Positions 23,601 through 33,904 of a stretch of 64,000 nt of DNA are shown piece by piece. Numbering within the stretch: position 1 is the first letter of the stretch; every line of letters starts with the position of its first letter. The DNA is from Aradus depressus (taxonomy: Eukaryota; Arthropoda; Insecta; Hemiptera; Aradidae). The stretch is from contig OY759223.1 in NCBI GenBank assembly GCA_963662175.1, positions 15,478,249-15,542,248 of the forward strand. Direction: 5' to 3'. The position numbers were made by a program, and so were the translations under genes. Below the pieces are notes generated by a model. The model ran no database searches. It was not told the DNA's origin and saw nothing but the letters and a program-made list of their open reading frames with translations.

Positions 23601-25388
23601 TTAACCCATCGATAATAACGTCAGAAAGTTAAGTTAAACTCGTCATTTTTTCTTTCACCGAACGTCGTTTCAGGGTTGATATCTAGTGAATAAACAATGT
23701 AAGCGATGACCTAGGCTCCGCACAGCGGACGGTCAGAGCGAACGGACGTATGTGAAAAGACAAAAAGAAATGTAAATTCAATTGCATGTGAGATAGTGCC
23801 GTGAAATAGTAACACTTTATATGTGATAGTGAGAAGAAGTGGGAAGAGATACCTCATAGAAATAAAATACGTTGTCTTCCCACTGTTTTATTTTTGACCA
23901 AAACCTGTTTTCAACACAACAGCGTCATCTTCAGTGGCACATTCCCCCATTATATTCTACTGATAGAATTTGAAAGTGATATTTTTGTAAAAATTGAAAA
24001 TTTCTTTTCATTCTCTCAACAAAGTGACCAGTAGCGACAGTGACGCAACCTACAACGTAAATTGTTACTCATATAAATAAAATACGTCTTCCCATTGTTT
24101 TATTGTTGACCAGAACCGATTTACAAAGTGTCATCAACAATGGCACATCCCATTCGTACAGCGTAAAGGCTAAAGGGCTATTGGTCACTTTGTTTTTTGT
24201 GCAGAGAATAAAAAGATGTAACAAATGGTACAAATGGAGGAGGTGTACCCGTATGTACCGTTAGTAAGGGTACATTAGCATTCCAATGAGCTCTCTTTCA
24301 AAATTATATCAGTAGAACCCAAAATACTCAGATGTTTCTCAACTTTTTGAACAACCGAGATGTGTACAAAATATTCAATAATCCTAATATTTTTACTTCC
24401 TCAGTTATACAAATTAGTGGGAGTTATGCAATCGAGCAAAAATTCGATGTATAGTTTTCAACGGAATTTCAACTCAATTACAGGTTAATTGCATTTATTT
24501 TGAAATCGAAGATGTGAACTTTAAACGGCAATTTTGTATTTGACTCCAGCTGTAACTGATGACTCATACAACGTCAAGTAGGCCATAGAAGGAGGTCGAG
24601 TCATCAACAATAATTATAAAAATATATTATTTGGCTAAAGTTCCGAAACAGAAATTTAATTTGTTTTCTAAAAAAAAATGTTAATCCTAATGTGCTACTA
24701 TATAAAATAATATGTGATAATAAACAAATACAAATTAATTCTAGGCTTTCTATTCACAATAAATAAATAAAAAGTTGTTAAAAATCATGTTATCATTTAT
24801 ATTCATTCTAAAATTCCTTCAATTATTTAAAAATAATTTTTACAAAAATTTATCTTTAATTAAAATATTATATTTTTCGTGGTTCCAGGAAATGTGAATA
24901 TAGAAAAGAATTAAATGGCGAGTGATCAGCTTTAATTCACAAGCTACATTTTGAAGAGACTTAAATAAGATACGATATTATGAGACGCAGTACTGTTATT
25001 AACTTTGAATAAAAATATTTACATGAAAGTTATATCAATATAAATATTGAGGACACAATGAAATAATGGCTCTTTATATTTTATATTTATATAAAAACTA
25101 TATTGGCAATAAGTTCCATTAAATTATAAGTTACTTTACCTGTAACTGGTAAACTAAACCTTTCGGTGAGTGGCAGTTTAGAGTAGTATAATGTTTTACT
25201 GATTCGTTTCAAAAATTCTTCATGGTCGCCTAGTGACTAGAAAAAATTAAACTAATATTAGAAACAGAAACATAACATTATTAATTCTCACAAATAACTG
25301 AAAGCTTTCTTACCTTAAATTTGATTTTGTGACTATCACGCCGTCTTCTTCTTTGCGAGGAATGTACGGACATTTTGATACTTCAGGC
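14628..25388 (-). CDS. CNPPD1: CNPPD1 orthologue, cyclin Pas1/PHO80 domain protein (complete, 9 coding exons)
   Basis: Coding exons on the minus strand, 5' to 3': 25373-25314, 25236-25140, 22705-22500, 21980-21852, 21034-20867, 18591-18489, 17270-17115, 16224-16132, 14836-14628. All introns are GT-AG, every phase matches, and the product is about 406 aa, close to the human protein's length. The ATG at 25373 is followed by a basic stretch (RRRRRD). Exon 1 starts at a splice acceptor at 25389, so an untranslated upstream exon is expected. The cyclin-like fold runs from KTLYYSKLPLTERFSLPVTE through PCSLVLAILYLEQL, PSDLFVVSLMVATKFLND, EWATSAGMGLKDLNRQEKEF and the WFSYTELENLL end of the box. A hydrophobic helix (FTVIISLNTMVFIFILP) follows, as in the family. 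The family is thought to bind a kinase partner through the cyclin box; its function is poorly known. The C-terminus is less conserved, and a GTGAGT inside the last exon could allow another splice form. Confidence 0.9.
15000..15125 (+). mobile_element. Degenerate SINE-A fragment
   Basis: Retains GATGTCAGGTACTCGT, the AGAGTTCGGCTCAAGTCCA block and GAGCGCTCTGG; strongly diverged, in the last CNPPD1 intron. Confidence 0.6.
15270..15730 (+). mobile_element. Mariner transposase N-terminal relic
   Basis: Two frames joined by an indel encode the paired-type helix-turn-helix region: RRWFENFNSGDTSLERKKGS, GRPRTDIDEVLQQA, then SRHLHDMGK and DPHELTPQQSAKRVE. These are hallmark mariner segments before the DD34D catalytic domain, which is absent. 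The 3' end stops at about 15727. It is a dead fragment in the CNPPD1 last intron, opposite in strand to the host gene. Confidence 0.85.
16230..17110. other. CNPPD1 intron, no recognised element
   Basis: AT-rich intronic sequence between exons 7 and 8 without repeats shared elsewhere in the window. Confidence 0.5.
17687..18435. mobile_element. Penelope-like relic with inverted ends (749 bp)
   Basis: Arms of about 90-100 bp are inverted copies (left AGATAATTAAAATATACAAT, right its mirror) with the shared block TCTCAAATACTC. Between them, 17877-17985 (+) reads LLEAVEINKLNKNNDIVMLN, the homologue of the C-terminal segment that follows the GIY-YIG domain at 5150-5240. The right arm carries TTGATAATGTC...CGAAAC, a degenerate form of the hammerhead-like block. 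It lies in the CNPPD1 intron between exons 6 and 7. Confidence 0.7.
18690..19385 (+). mobile_element. LINE ORF2 C-terminal fragment (RTE/Craft-like), frameshifted
   Basis: Reads FNYLGALIREDNDVSHEIRA, then in another frame YKTIVRLIVTYIGETWALT, WERKVLRKIFG and IKLERLRWLGHLERRLPKQD. This YLG...ETW.L...RWLGH series is the usual end of RTE-type reverse transcriptases. At least two frame breaks. It is followed directly by a SINE-A copy. Confidence 0.8.
19386..19605 (-). mobile_element. Degenerate SINE-A copy
   Basis: Antisense; begins CACTCATGCCCGGGCTTT, keeps GAGCCCGACTCTACAGTGGG and the ACAAGTACCTGACATCGCAC block, truncated before the tRNA head. Confidence 0.75.
19875..20130 (-). repeat. Interspersed repeat family C copy (antisense)
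   Basis: Begins ACCGGCAATGTACTTCCCCC, then GCGAATTAATCGA, matching the complement of the family C 3' end at 53190-53230. It contains a (TA)n run at about 20046. Confidence 0.5.
20177..20835. mobile_element. Pogo/Tigger-like MITE with iterated internal motif
   Basis: The right end reads TATAGAGGTTCTACTG followed by TA, a pogo-type terminus; the left end is diverged. At least 12 degenerate copies of ACCTCTATAACTCGAAA lie inside it, spaced 20-90 bp apart (for example 20187, 20270, 20330, 20358, 20430, 20657, 20690, 20731). It ends about 32 bp from the splice donor of CNPPD1 exon 5. Confidence 0.65.
21066..21806. mobile_element. TIR element (741 bp) in CNPPD1 intron 4
   Basis: Terminal inverted repeats of about 35 bp start ATATGAGGAGGTGAGATTCA with one mismatch between arms. 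TATA-rich flanks make the duplication ambiguous. A 90-codon frame at 21144-21413 has no recognised motif. The ATGAGGAG terminus matches the 1669-2056 MITE. Confidence 0.7.
22285..22478 (+). mobile_element. LINE 3' UTR/poly-A remnant
   Basis: GGTGGCCTCGAGATCTTAG and CTAGGGAGTGTCAGCTCTGG match the 3' end of the LINE at 33905-33990 (opposite strand), followed by an A-rich tail. It ends about 20 bp from the CNPPD1 exon 3 donor. Confidence 0.65.
23050..23335 (+). repeat. Putative LINE/SINE 3' tail
   Basis: Contains AACATGGCTAAGAACCATCTC, a CAGACAGACACACACACAGA run and the ending CTTTTGCGTCGGGGGTTAAA, phrases I associate with 3' ends of widespread arthropod retroelements. The family is not certain. 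Confidence 0.45.
23862..24155. repeat. Imperfect direct repeat pair with CATCTTCAGTGGCAC-type block
   Basis: 23862-23948 and 24077-24150 share ATAAAATACG, TCTTCCCA.TGTTTTATT.TTGACCA and GTCATC..CA.TGGCACAT. The first copy's complement has CACTGAAGATG...GAAAACAGG, resembling Penelope termini. The interval has no frame. Confidence 0.5.
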
Positions 25389-25803
25389 CTAAAAATCAGA
25401 ATTGAAATAAAATGATTCAGAATGAATTTTATGAACAAATAAATGTTATTTTAAAGAAATTTATCTTTTTACCTCCAAAATAAAGACTACCAGATTAACC
25501 TCTCACCAAACCAAACTAAGGCGTAAATTTTTGAAAGATTCTAAACATCGATAGCTTCTTAGATTAATCGAGTTTTGGATTACCTTATAGTTTTTAAGAA
25601 ATGTATGATTTAAAAAAACATTAATAATAATAATACTTGTTGCTGTATATATTTTGGTTTGTCCACCATAGGAATATAATTAGATATTTTTTAATTTATT
25701 TTGTGTTGAGTAGGGGGGGGGGGGGATATTACGGGTAGTTATTTTATAGCAATAGAGAATGTATCAATACACCAAATTATTCACTTAAAGTTAATTCAAC
25801 AAT

Positions 25804-26328
25804 ATTTCTATTTTTTTCTTATAGGCCTCTTCTCCCAATTTAATGATATTTCATTATTTATTTTTTGATCATAATTTTACATCAAACAGTTTCGGGCCTT
25901 GCCCATTATCAATGACATCCCATTTATTCATCATGAAAGCTCATTCTTATGTAATTTTTGAATCCCATAAAAAATTTTTCAAGTATAATTACGTACATTA
26001 ATAATATGAGAATTTATTCATGTAACTTTTTCTTTATTATGTGCTTTATGGGTTCCTCCATCTTCGACTGCTAAGCACATAAAAAAGAAAAAGTTACACG
26101 AATAAATTCTCATATTAATAATGTACGTAATTATACTTTTAAATAAAATAAGTAAAAATTTTTTATGGAAGTCAAAAATTACATAAGAATGAGCTTTCAT
26201 GATGAATAAATGGGAAGTCATTGATAATAGGCGAGGCCCGAAACTGTTTGATGTAAAATTATGATGAAAAAATAAATAATGAAATATCATTAAATTGGGA
26301 GAAGAGACCTATAAGAAAAAAATAGAAA
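25804..26328. repeat. Large foldback element upstream of CNPPD1
   Basis: Two arms of about 230-240 bp are inverted copies with a loop of only about 25 bp near 26050-26075. The left arm starts TTTCTATTTTTTTCTTATAG and the right arm mirrors it. The right arm has a small insertion. Each arm holds TTGATAAT-GGGC/GGCCC-GAAACTG (25888-25913 minus, 26221-26246 plus). It lies about 430 bp upstream of the first CNPPD1 coding exon. Confidence 0.8.
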
Positions 26329-26469
26329 AATTATTGATTTTTAAAAGAAACTCTCCTTACACAAAATATCAAAGAAAATTAAAGTTAATTGTTTATTTTA
26401 ATTCAATCTTTTGAAAATTTAAAATTTGATTCAGTTTTAGCAACATTTATGCAATAATAGAGGTATAGG

Positions 26470-26860
26470 ACTCATAAACTCATTTAAGTTGGGAGAGAAA
26501 ACCGACAACCCAAACTGTTCATGTGGGAGCATCGAGACAGCAGAACATGTAGTTCTTCATTGACCGCTGTATGACCAGGACAGGATGGAGTTGATTCGCG
26601 GGACGGGATCATACCTGGGACTGAATCCAAGGCAGCTGGTGACGGATCGGTTCTCAGCGGCAGCAAAAAATAGCGGTGTGACGTTGGTCGCCCCCAGCCC
26701 AGCATAACCTCACTTTAAGCACTAGTCAGATCCCGAGCTCCCTCTACAGACACGATGGTTGATATTGCACAGCAAGGTGCACCCAAAAAAATTCCCTTAA
26801 TGAATCGTTGGAACAATTTTTTTGCTGTCCCAATCTATGTAAATAATAGTAATATATTTG
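26470..26860 (+). mobile_element. LINE C-terminal fragment
   Basis: Frame NCSCGSIETAEHVVLH followed by PLYDQDRMELIRGTGSYLGL is the Cys-His end segment of a jockey-like ORF2, interrupted by a stop. 3' UTR of about 150 bp. Confidence 0.7.
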
Positions 26861-27360
26861 TATTTTAAGAAAATGTAATGTAAATAATTCATATTTTATT
26901 TATATAGAAATATATTTTCTCAAGAAGTGACCACAAAATCTTATATAACCCATTGGTCATGGTCCATTTCCAAGAACGGACATACAACCTGCGTCCTTCA
27001 GATAGTGCAGTTTCTCATTTGAAATAATTTGTGTTAGATATTTTATTTTATTTTACATCTTGGCACAAATAGTCTCTAGATCCAACAGTATTTTTATTTA
27101 CAACGGCATAACATTTGCCATAACATTTTGCAATTGCGATAAATAGTGCAGTGTCAAGTGAGGCGTCGTGGCGGATTATGTGGGGGAGAATTATAAATGG
27201 ATTGGCGTGATGATGGAGTTTGTAATGAAAGTTCGTGTCTTGATGACAGAGGGTACAAATGGGATGTTAAGGTCATCATGCAATGTTAGATTGGAAACGT
27301 AAAATGGCGCATTGGCAATGTGGCGTAGTATAATGGATTGTAGTGAATCAAGGCATTGTA

Positions 27361-28403
27361 TATGGTCCTTTCAAAAGTTCTGTCTTTTTTTTTTTAAATA
27401 AAGGAATGTTTTCTTTGACTATAGCGTCTTTGTTATGATTCTAATTTCAAAGCGACGTTTGCTAATGTAAACAGCATTGTTCACTATCTGTGAAAACAGT
27501 ATAATATTTTAATCCAGCCACTGCTAGACGTTTAAACGAATTTATTAAAATGGTTTGCATTGAAATTCAAATTCGGTCGATTTTACATTATGAGTTTAAA
27601 CTCGGTTTAAAAGCTACTGTGGCCGCTCGAATAGAGTATATATTGAATAGAGTATATATTTCAGAAGCAACAGCCTGGAGATACCTACATCAAATGGGAA
27701 AAATAAAAAAGCTTGACAAATGGGTCCCTCACAAGTTATCGAATGCCAATAAGATGATTCGATTAACAACATCTTCATCTCTAGCATCTCGATTAAAAAA
27801 ATGATCAATTTTTAGACAGAATAATGATGAAGAACCAATAAAATTTCCGAAACCTGATCTTCACCCGAAAAGAAGTTTTTGAATGTTTTCTGGACAGGCA
27901 AAGGCGTCGTGCACTATGAGCTTCTAAGACAGGGGCAAACCATCACTGCAGAGGTCTACTGGACCGCTGTCAATCTAAACTTGAAATATTCGATCCAGGA
28001 CTAGTGAATAGAAAAGGACCCTTGCTCCTTCAGGACAATGCTCAGCCACATACTGCAGGGTTGACCAGGGATAAATTGATAGAGATTGGATGGGAAACTT
28101 TACTCCACCCGCCATATTCCCCAGACCTATCCACCACTGATTATCACCTTTTCAGATCTCTGGACAATAGCCTCAGGCAGAAATGCTTTGATAACCGACA
28201 AAGCACAGAATCTGAGTCAAATAAGTTTTTTGGCAGCAAAAATCCATCGTTTTAAAAAAAGATATTTGGGACCTTCCGTCACGTTAGGATAGGGTTGTTG
28301 ATTGTAATGGCGATTATTTTGATGCATAAAATGGTTTTATATATATTACTTTCTTTAATTTTTAATTACCTAAAAAAACGACAGAACTTTTGAAAGGACC
28401 CGG
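27361..28403 (+). mobile_element. Mariner element (DD34D type), internally deleted
   Basis: Ends GGTCCTTTCAAAAGTTCTGT and the inverted copy, inserted at TA within a jockey LINE. Frames give RSILHYEFKLGLKA and HQMGKIKKLDKWVPHKLS of the N-terminal half, then, after a deletion and frame changes, NRKGPLLLQDNAQPHTAGL and HPPYSPDLSTTDYHLF with the second and third catalytic aspartates of the mariner DD34D domain. About 1.04 kb against roughly 1.3 kb for an intact element. Transposase is not functional. Confidence 0.88.
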
Positions 28404-29167
28404 ATATATTTGATTTTTCGGCTGATCCCCATATCTCGATAACGTAAGTCAAGATGGATTTTAGTATGGTGTTGTATATGTGAAGTTCTCAAGAGATGAT
28501 GTTGATCATCGTCCAATGATTGACTTCAGTTGTCCAAATCGTCTTTTAAGGTCTGTTACTTTCAGTCTGAGGTGGGTTGTCAAAGTTAAACGTTTGTCTA
28601 AATGAGGACCTAGTGTCGGATGTAGGAATGGGCTGGTTGTTAAGCTTAAATGTCCCGGTTATAGTTCTCAGCTCGGCCACCACGTCGCGCTCTAAATTTA
28701 ATGAAAAGCATTAAAGGTATTTTGGCTAAATGGCTTAACTTTTTAAAAAAAATTTTCCTTCGCACTCATGACACCAAATTTCATTCACAAATCACTTAAA
28801 TTCACAATTCACCATGATTTCAAACTGAACGATGTGTTCGAAGACAACATATGAATTAGTATGAACATAAAACGGGGTGGGGCGGACCTACAGATGTAAA
28901 CAAAGCCGCTAGAGAAAAGGGATTAGTGTTGCGTTCAAATCAAAACAACCCTTCCCCCATCACTCATTTCGAATCCCCCGGACACCCAGTACAAATTTCG
29001 TATTTTTCTGTTTCAATTTCAACTATTCATCCGACTTTCGGTGCCGTACATGTAAATTTTAAAAAAATTAAAAGATAACATGTAAAAAATTAAAGAAAAA
29101 TACACAAAAACCTAAAATTGGGAATTTACAATTAAAAAAAAAAACGGAGTGTTATCAATTCTACATT

Positions 29168-29512
29168 TTTAGGTTAGGTTAGGTTTTATGACTCATGCCC
29201 GGGCTTTAACAACGAGGTCATATTGCCTACTACCAAAGCGCTCTTTCGTCACTCTGGTGGACCCATGAGCCCCACTCTACTGTGGGAGTCCTAAATTTTG
29301 CCTACCCTCAATTTTTTATTCACCTAGGGTAGGGGTCTTTAACGAGTACCTGACATCGTACAGGCTCGGGACCAACGCTCAACGTCTCATCCGAAGGACG
29401 GCGTGCTTAAGTTTATTTTACCTCCCAGATAAAATAAACTAAGGACCTCGGTCGGGTTACGAACCCACGACCTTGAGCTCAGAAGTCAAGCACGCATACC
29501 ACTGAGCTACCG
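29168..29512 (-). mobile_element. SINE-A copy, full length, antisense
   Basis: (AGGTT)n tail, complete body, and tRNA-like head ending in TGAGCTACCGGCGC. It lies inside the jockey LINE copy. Confidence 0.88.
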
Positions 29513-29764
29513 GCGCGTGTTGTGTCTCAGAGTGAATGTGGTTTGCAGAGATTTGTCTCTATTAATTGTTATTCCCCATTTGTTGGCCCATCTATAAAAA
29601 TAACGTAGCATAGTAGTTAATTAAATGTATACATGTATATAAGATCTAAGATAAATACTGTTCGAAAGTAAAATAACACAAAATACATAGGTACATACTG
29701 TCTACAAATTACTATTAATGCCTCTAAAACAAAACATAAAAGGTAAATAAATAAATAAATAATA

Positions 29765-30125
29765 ATATAAAAAAGTCGTCGGCAATGTACTTCCCCAGAA
29801 CGAATTAATCAATTAAGTTTTCGCTCCTCCTCAAAAACCAGTCGGCCGTTTGCTTTAATATTAAACAGTTGACTTACATAGGGGCTCGTACATCCTCATA
29901 CTAAATTATATGTAGATAAATTCATTACATTGGCAGTTATTAGGGTTTTTGAATTAAGCCCCTCCCAGAACCACTCCTACACCACTCCTCCTGAAATTTG
30001 ACAAGTTATGTCCAGATTGGGTTTTGACTTTACATATGAAATTTAATGTTAAAACTCGACATTGAATTTCTGAGCCATTTCATAACTTAACCTATACTTC
30101 GTATAGCCGGAGAAGTACAATCTAA
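29765..30125 (-). repeat. Interspersed repeat family C copy (antisense)
   Basis: Starts GTCGGCAATGTACTTCCCCA, then GAACGAATTAATCAATTAAG, the complement of the 3' end at 57600-57655. The far end is AAACTCGACATTGAATTTCT. Confidence 0.6.
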
Positions 30126-30139
30126 ATATTATGTAAATC

Positions 30140-30880
30140 CACCATTGATGAAACTTCCACTTTCCTGTTTGTTAATTCATGAGCTTCTGAAAAATTGAAT
30201 TGAGGAATTTTTCGTGCTATACCCTTCTGGCTTTTCCGATGATTCACTCATTCAGCTTCTAAGAAAGTGAGTCACCGGTAAAACTGATTTGATAGAGCCT
30301 CAAGATTTAATTTATATGGGCAAGCTCTGTAAAGTAGATACATAGGTAACTATTTTAATTTTTTTAAGCCTTTTTTTTTTTCTTGTTAACTGACGATTAA
30401 TTCAGACGATGCATTCCAGGAACTCCAATGTTTCTCTTGAATTCATTGTGCTCATATTGCAAATTTTTATTCTGACTTTGTTTACTTCAATAATTTATTC
30501 TCGGAACTGATTTTTATGCCCATTTTCCCCCTTCTTTCTTATTATTTTCTGTCGATCAGTTCAGTTTTAAACGTTTGGGTGAAAAAAGTGGAGGTTTTTT
30601 AGACGATTAAGTTTTTCTCCGTTCAAATAATTTTTTTTAACACTATATTTTTTTGCTTATACAGTAGACTCTCCCTGATCCGACGTTCTGTTAACCGGCG
30701 CGCTCCCTTATCCGGCGCTCGCAAAATAATATCAAATTTGTTAAACTAAAACTAATGCAATTATTAGATTATCAATTACCTATATGAGCCACGTGTAATT
30801 ACGAGCACATAATAATTCCGTAACTCACGAATCTTTTCGTATTTTTATTGTACATACATACTGTATGTACATTGTATTTA
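30140..30880. other. Intergenic; pogo/Tigger-type terminus at 30662
   Basis: CAGTAGACTCTCCCTGATCC at 30662, preceded by TA, with ATCCGGCGCTC shortly after, is a Tigger/pogo terminal sequence. No matching right end was found, so it is a truncated element. Nothing else recognised. Confidence 0.45.
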
Positions 30881-30884
30881 TAAT

Positions 30885-31025
30885 GAGGGGAACGCTGTAT
30901 ATTATTCCAGCATCACTTCTATTTATTTTTTGCCTTCTCAAAAAATAGCAATTACAAACGTTTCGAGAAGCACTCCCATCAGTATCTATAATACACGTGT
31001 TCTTTAGGTTAACTATTCCTTCTGT
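30885..31025 (+). repeat. Diverged copy of the 58263-58425 terminal repeat
   Basis: Shares TCTATTTATTTTTTGCCTTC, TTACAAACGTTTCG and GGTTAACTAT with the arms at 58263-58425 and 59740-59900. Confidence 0.6.
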
Positions 31026-31742
31026 AAGTCAGAATTTTCATTTTATAGAACATATTTATTGAGTCGACTTCTATATTGTAAAGTGTCTCCTGGTCAGTTT
31101 TTGGAATCCCTAGTCCACCCCCGGTCCAACCTAGATGAAGAAAAGAACCTGTACCATGTGTTTGATGGAGTGTCCAGTTCAGGTACCTGCAGAAGCACCC
31201 AGACCCAACCAGATCACTCACCACAGGTTCCTTCAGATCCTGAACATGACCACCAGAGTTGTGCAGACCCTTTGGCGAAGGCGTGCGCGGCAAGGGCGGC
31301 AGCCCTAATTTTTGTTTTTCTTATTTTAAATTTATCGTTGACAAAGCAAAATATAGACAAGAGAACAAAAAGAAACCGAAACCAAGGGGAAAAGCAAGAT
31401 AAATTCATTTGAAGGGATGGGAAAAAGGGAAATATGGGTAATCAAAAGGCAGCCTGCTTTTGTAGAGAGACTGACTGGCCTTTCGTTATTATCCATCGAA
31501 AGTGATCTCTTGAATTATATTGACACAAAACGTGCTGTAGAATATTGTGCTTCCATTAAGGCCAGAAGAGCCATGCTTTGATTACAATTTACTTTTATTT
31601 AATAAATAACTATTTGTGATAAAAGTTTTTGGTTTTATTTGAAAAAACAAAAATTGACTTGTGTTCCTTAAAAACTACTTTACTAAATGGTATTTATCCC
31701 GTCTTTGGCAGAATTATCTTTGAGGTATTGTGAAACACTTGA

Positions 31743-31980
31743 TAAAAATAAAGAAAACGTATGTTTTTTAAAAAATATTGTCTATTTCACAAATAATATA
31801 TAATATGGGAGTACTTTCGGTATTGCTACCATCTTCAGCCACAGTATTTGTATAAGTTTGTACTCAGTATTTGTTAAGTCGTGGCTGAAGATGGTAGCAA
31901 TACCGAAAGTACTCCCATATTATATATTATTTGTGAAATAGACAATATTTTTTAAAAAACATACGTTTTCTTTATTTTTA
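31743..31980. repeat. Perfect 100-bp inverted repeat, 38-bp spacer
   Basis: 31743-31842 and 31881-31980 are exact reverse complements over 100 bp by direct comparison. Each arm holds CTGAAGA, T, a GGTA-GCAA-TACC hairpin and GAAAGTAC, plus TGAAATAGACAATATTTTTT as in the Penelope terminal repeats. Perfect arms imply recent origin or gene conversion. Confidence 0.9.
31885..31912 (+). ncRNA. Hammerhead-like motif in inverted repeat
   Basis: CTGAAGA-T-GGTAGCAATACC-GAAAGTAC. Helix II would be a perfect 4-bp stem with a GCAA tetraloop. The mirror copy is 31811-31838 on the minus strand. The T between core and stem is atypical. Confidence 0.45.
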
Positions 31981-32149
31981 CTTTACTAAAATAAAAGTTG
32001 TGTTCTTAAAAAAAATCTATTATTATTTTTTTCAATATTACCTGTACCAAAGTTATCCGAGTACCAATCTTATTAATTTTAGATGTACATATATGTAAAT
32101 TTTATTAGGTACCTATCATTATTATGTACATAGGTAATAGTTATGTTTA

Positions 32150-33240
32150 GTAGTTCACCCCGCCAGGACATCGGCGGCGATTTCGAGAATTCTGCCCAAC
32201 GTCGGTGGCCCTAGGCAGAGCAGGAGAAGACTGCTGGCAGGAGTCAGCACTTCCATCCTTCTGCACGGGGCCCCGACATGGGCAGATGCAACGAGGATTC
32301 CCTCATACCTGAGGCTGATCGCCCCCGCTCACAGGCGAAGCGCACTGAGAGTCGCATGCGCCTACCGAACAGTTTCTGGCGACGCTGCCTATGTAATTGC
32401 TGGGCTGCCCCCCATTGACCTCTTGGCACGGGAACGTACGCGACACTTCAAAAGGAAACAAGACCAGGTTCAGGTGGAAGAGGTGGTGCAGCGCTTCGAC
32501 CACAGGGGAAACCGGGTCTTCTATCAGGACGCGGGGGCCAGCCCTGGTCCAGCAGAGCCAGAGAGGGCCAGGACAATTAGGGAGTGGCAGGAAGAATGGG
32601 ACAAGTCCACAAAGGGACGGTGGACCCATCGGCTCATCCCTCGAGTCGAGCCTTGGCTCACCAGAAAGCATGGGGAGGTGAATTACCACCTCACCCAGGT
32701 ACTCACGGGACACGGTGGGTTCCGGGGGTACCTCCACAAAATCGGGGCAGCAACAACACCAGACTGCCCCGCGTGCCTTGGTGAGACGGAGTCGGCGGAG
32801 CATGTCCTCCTCAAATGCCCCAGATTTGAGGAGGGAAGGAAAAATCTGGAGTGCAGCATGGGCGCCCCACTGACTGCTACCAGTTACGTGGACGCTATGC
32901 TGCGCTCCCAGGAGTCGTGGGATGAAGGCTGCGATTTTGCAGCGCTCATCATGGGCGGGTTGGCCCTTCAGGAGAGGGCTGACAAGGAACAGTAGCGGTA
33001 ATAAAACAGAAGAAGGGGCGTTACCAGCCACCCTTCCTCCCTTCCGCGAAGTAATGACAGACCGTCAGTTCCGCGGAAGGGAATCAGGATCGGCAAGGAG
33101 GGGGTTTTAGTGGGTATGGTGATGGTGAACCGTCTCGAGTCCCACACTATCCAGGGCTACCTTCCCTGGATGTGCGTCACAGCATTTCCCCCTCCAATGT
33201 TCACAATATAATGTTTGAAAATAAAATATTGTTGTCGTTA
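32150..33240 (+). mobile_element. R1-clade LINE, 3' third of ORF2 (open frame to 32995)
   Basis: A single frame is open from about 32162 to TAG 32993-32995 (278 codons, no ATG needed). It begins in the region after the reverse transcriptase: RRLLAGVSTSILLHGAPTWA, RSALRVACAYRTVSGDAAYV, AGLPPIDLLARER, then YHLTQVLTGHGGFRGYLHKI and CPACLGETESAEHVLLKCP, the R1/TRAS-type Cys-His domain. A 3' UTR with AATAAAATATTG follows. GC content is far above the surroundings. 5'-truncated but undamaged in what remains, so relatively young. Confidence 0.88.
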
Positions 33241-33348
33241 CAAATATTATTAATTTCCTTGCTCAAGTATTTATTTGGAAAATAAAAATCATTAACTTAG
33301 TCAAAATGTAAGAGGAAATATATAAAAACATTCGGGTACTTTAACTGT

Positions 33349-33373
33349 GGGGGGGGGGGGGGGGGGGGGGGGG
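33349..33373 (+). repeat. Poly-G run (about 25)
   Basis: Uninterrupted G tract between LINE fragments; length may be unreliable in the assembly. Confidence 0.9.
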
Positions 33374-33904
33374 AGCAGCCAATCCTCGCACGGCCTTGAT
33401 GACCAACATCATAGGTATCAGAAGTCTACTTCTTCTTCATGAAAACATTTGGACAATTCACAAACAATTGAGTTCAAACTTATTCTTACTATTATTATCA
33501 TATTTGTCTCTTATTATTGTAGTATTTTTTTTTTTCTATTCTTTATAAGGTGTTATTTTTGATCTATTTGTGATATTTAATTAGGGCTTAACGTGATTTA
33601 CGGGAACTTTATAATCTTCTATGTGATCATGGTATTCAGATGTGTCACTTTAATTTTAAATTACACCCTAAGAACAGTAGTGACGCTTTTTTAAAATTAT
33701 CTTTCACCTATCAAAAGTTATTAAGGAAAATATTTTAGTTTAGTTATTACCTTAAATTTAATTAGAACAAAATCAATTTGTTGAAAATTTATTTCGGAAG
33801 TTTTAAACAATTTTTTTTATTTTTAATAATTTAAAAAAAATTGAATAACTGAATCGTTAATTTAAATATTTTTTCTTAATACCTTTGATATATCTATGCC
33901 ACAT

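Larger units (their letters stand above)
27030..29595 (-). mobile_element. Jockey-clade LINE, interrupted copy
   Basis: Minus-strand LINE closely related to 38785-39652: same 3' UTR (ACAACGGCATAA complement), same reverse transcriptase blocks (CTGATCCCCATATCTCGAT, AAACGTTTGTCTAAATGAGG, GGTTTGCAGAGATTTGTCTC, all complement). It is split into 27030-27360, 28404-28650 and 29513-29595 by a mariner (27361-28403), by unassigned sequence (28655-29167) and by a SINE-A copy (29168-29512). Frames are broken. Confidence 0.8.

Noticed and set aside
32303..33031. 242-codon minus-strand frame
   Set aside because: Antisense shadow of the R1-clade LINE frame, whose sense translation matches known LINE motifs.
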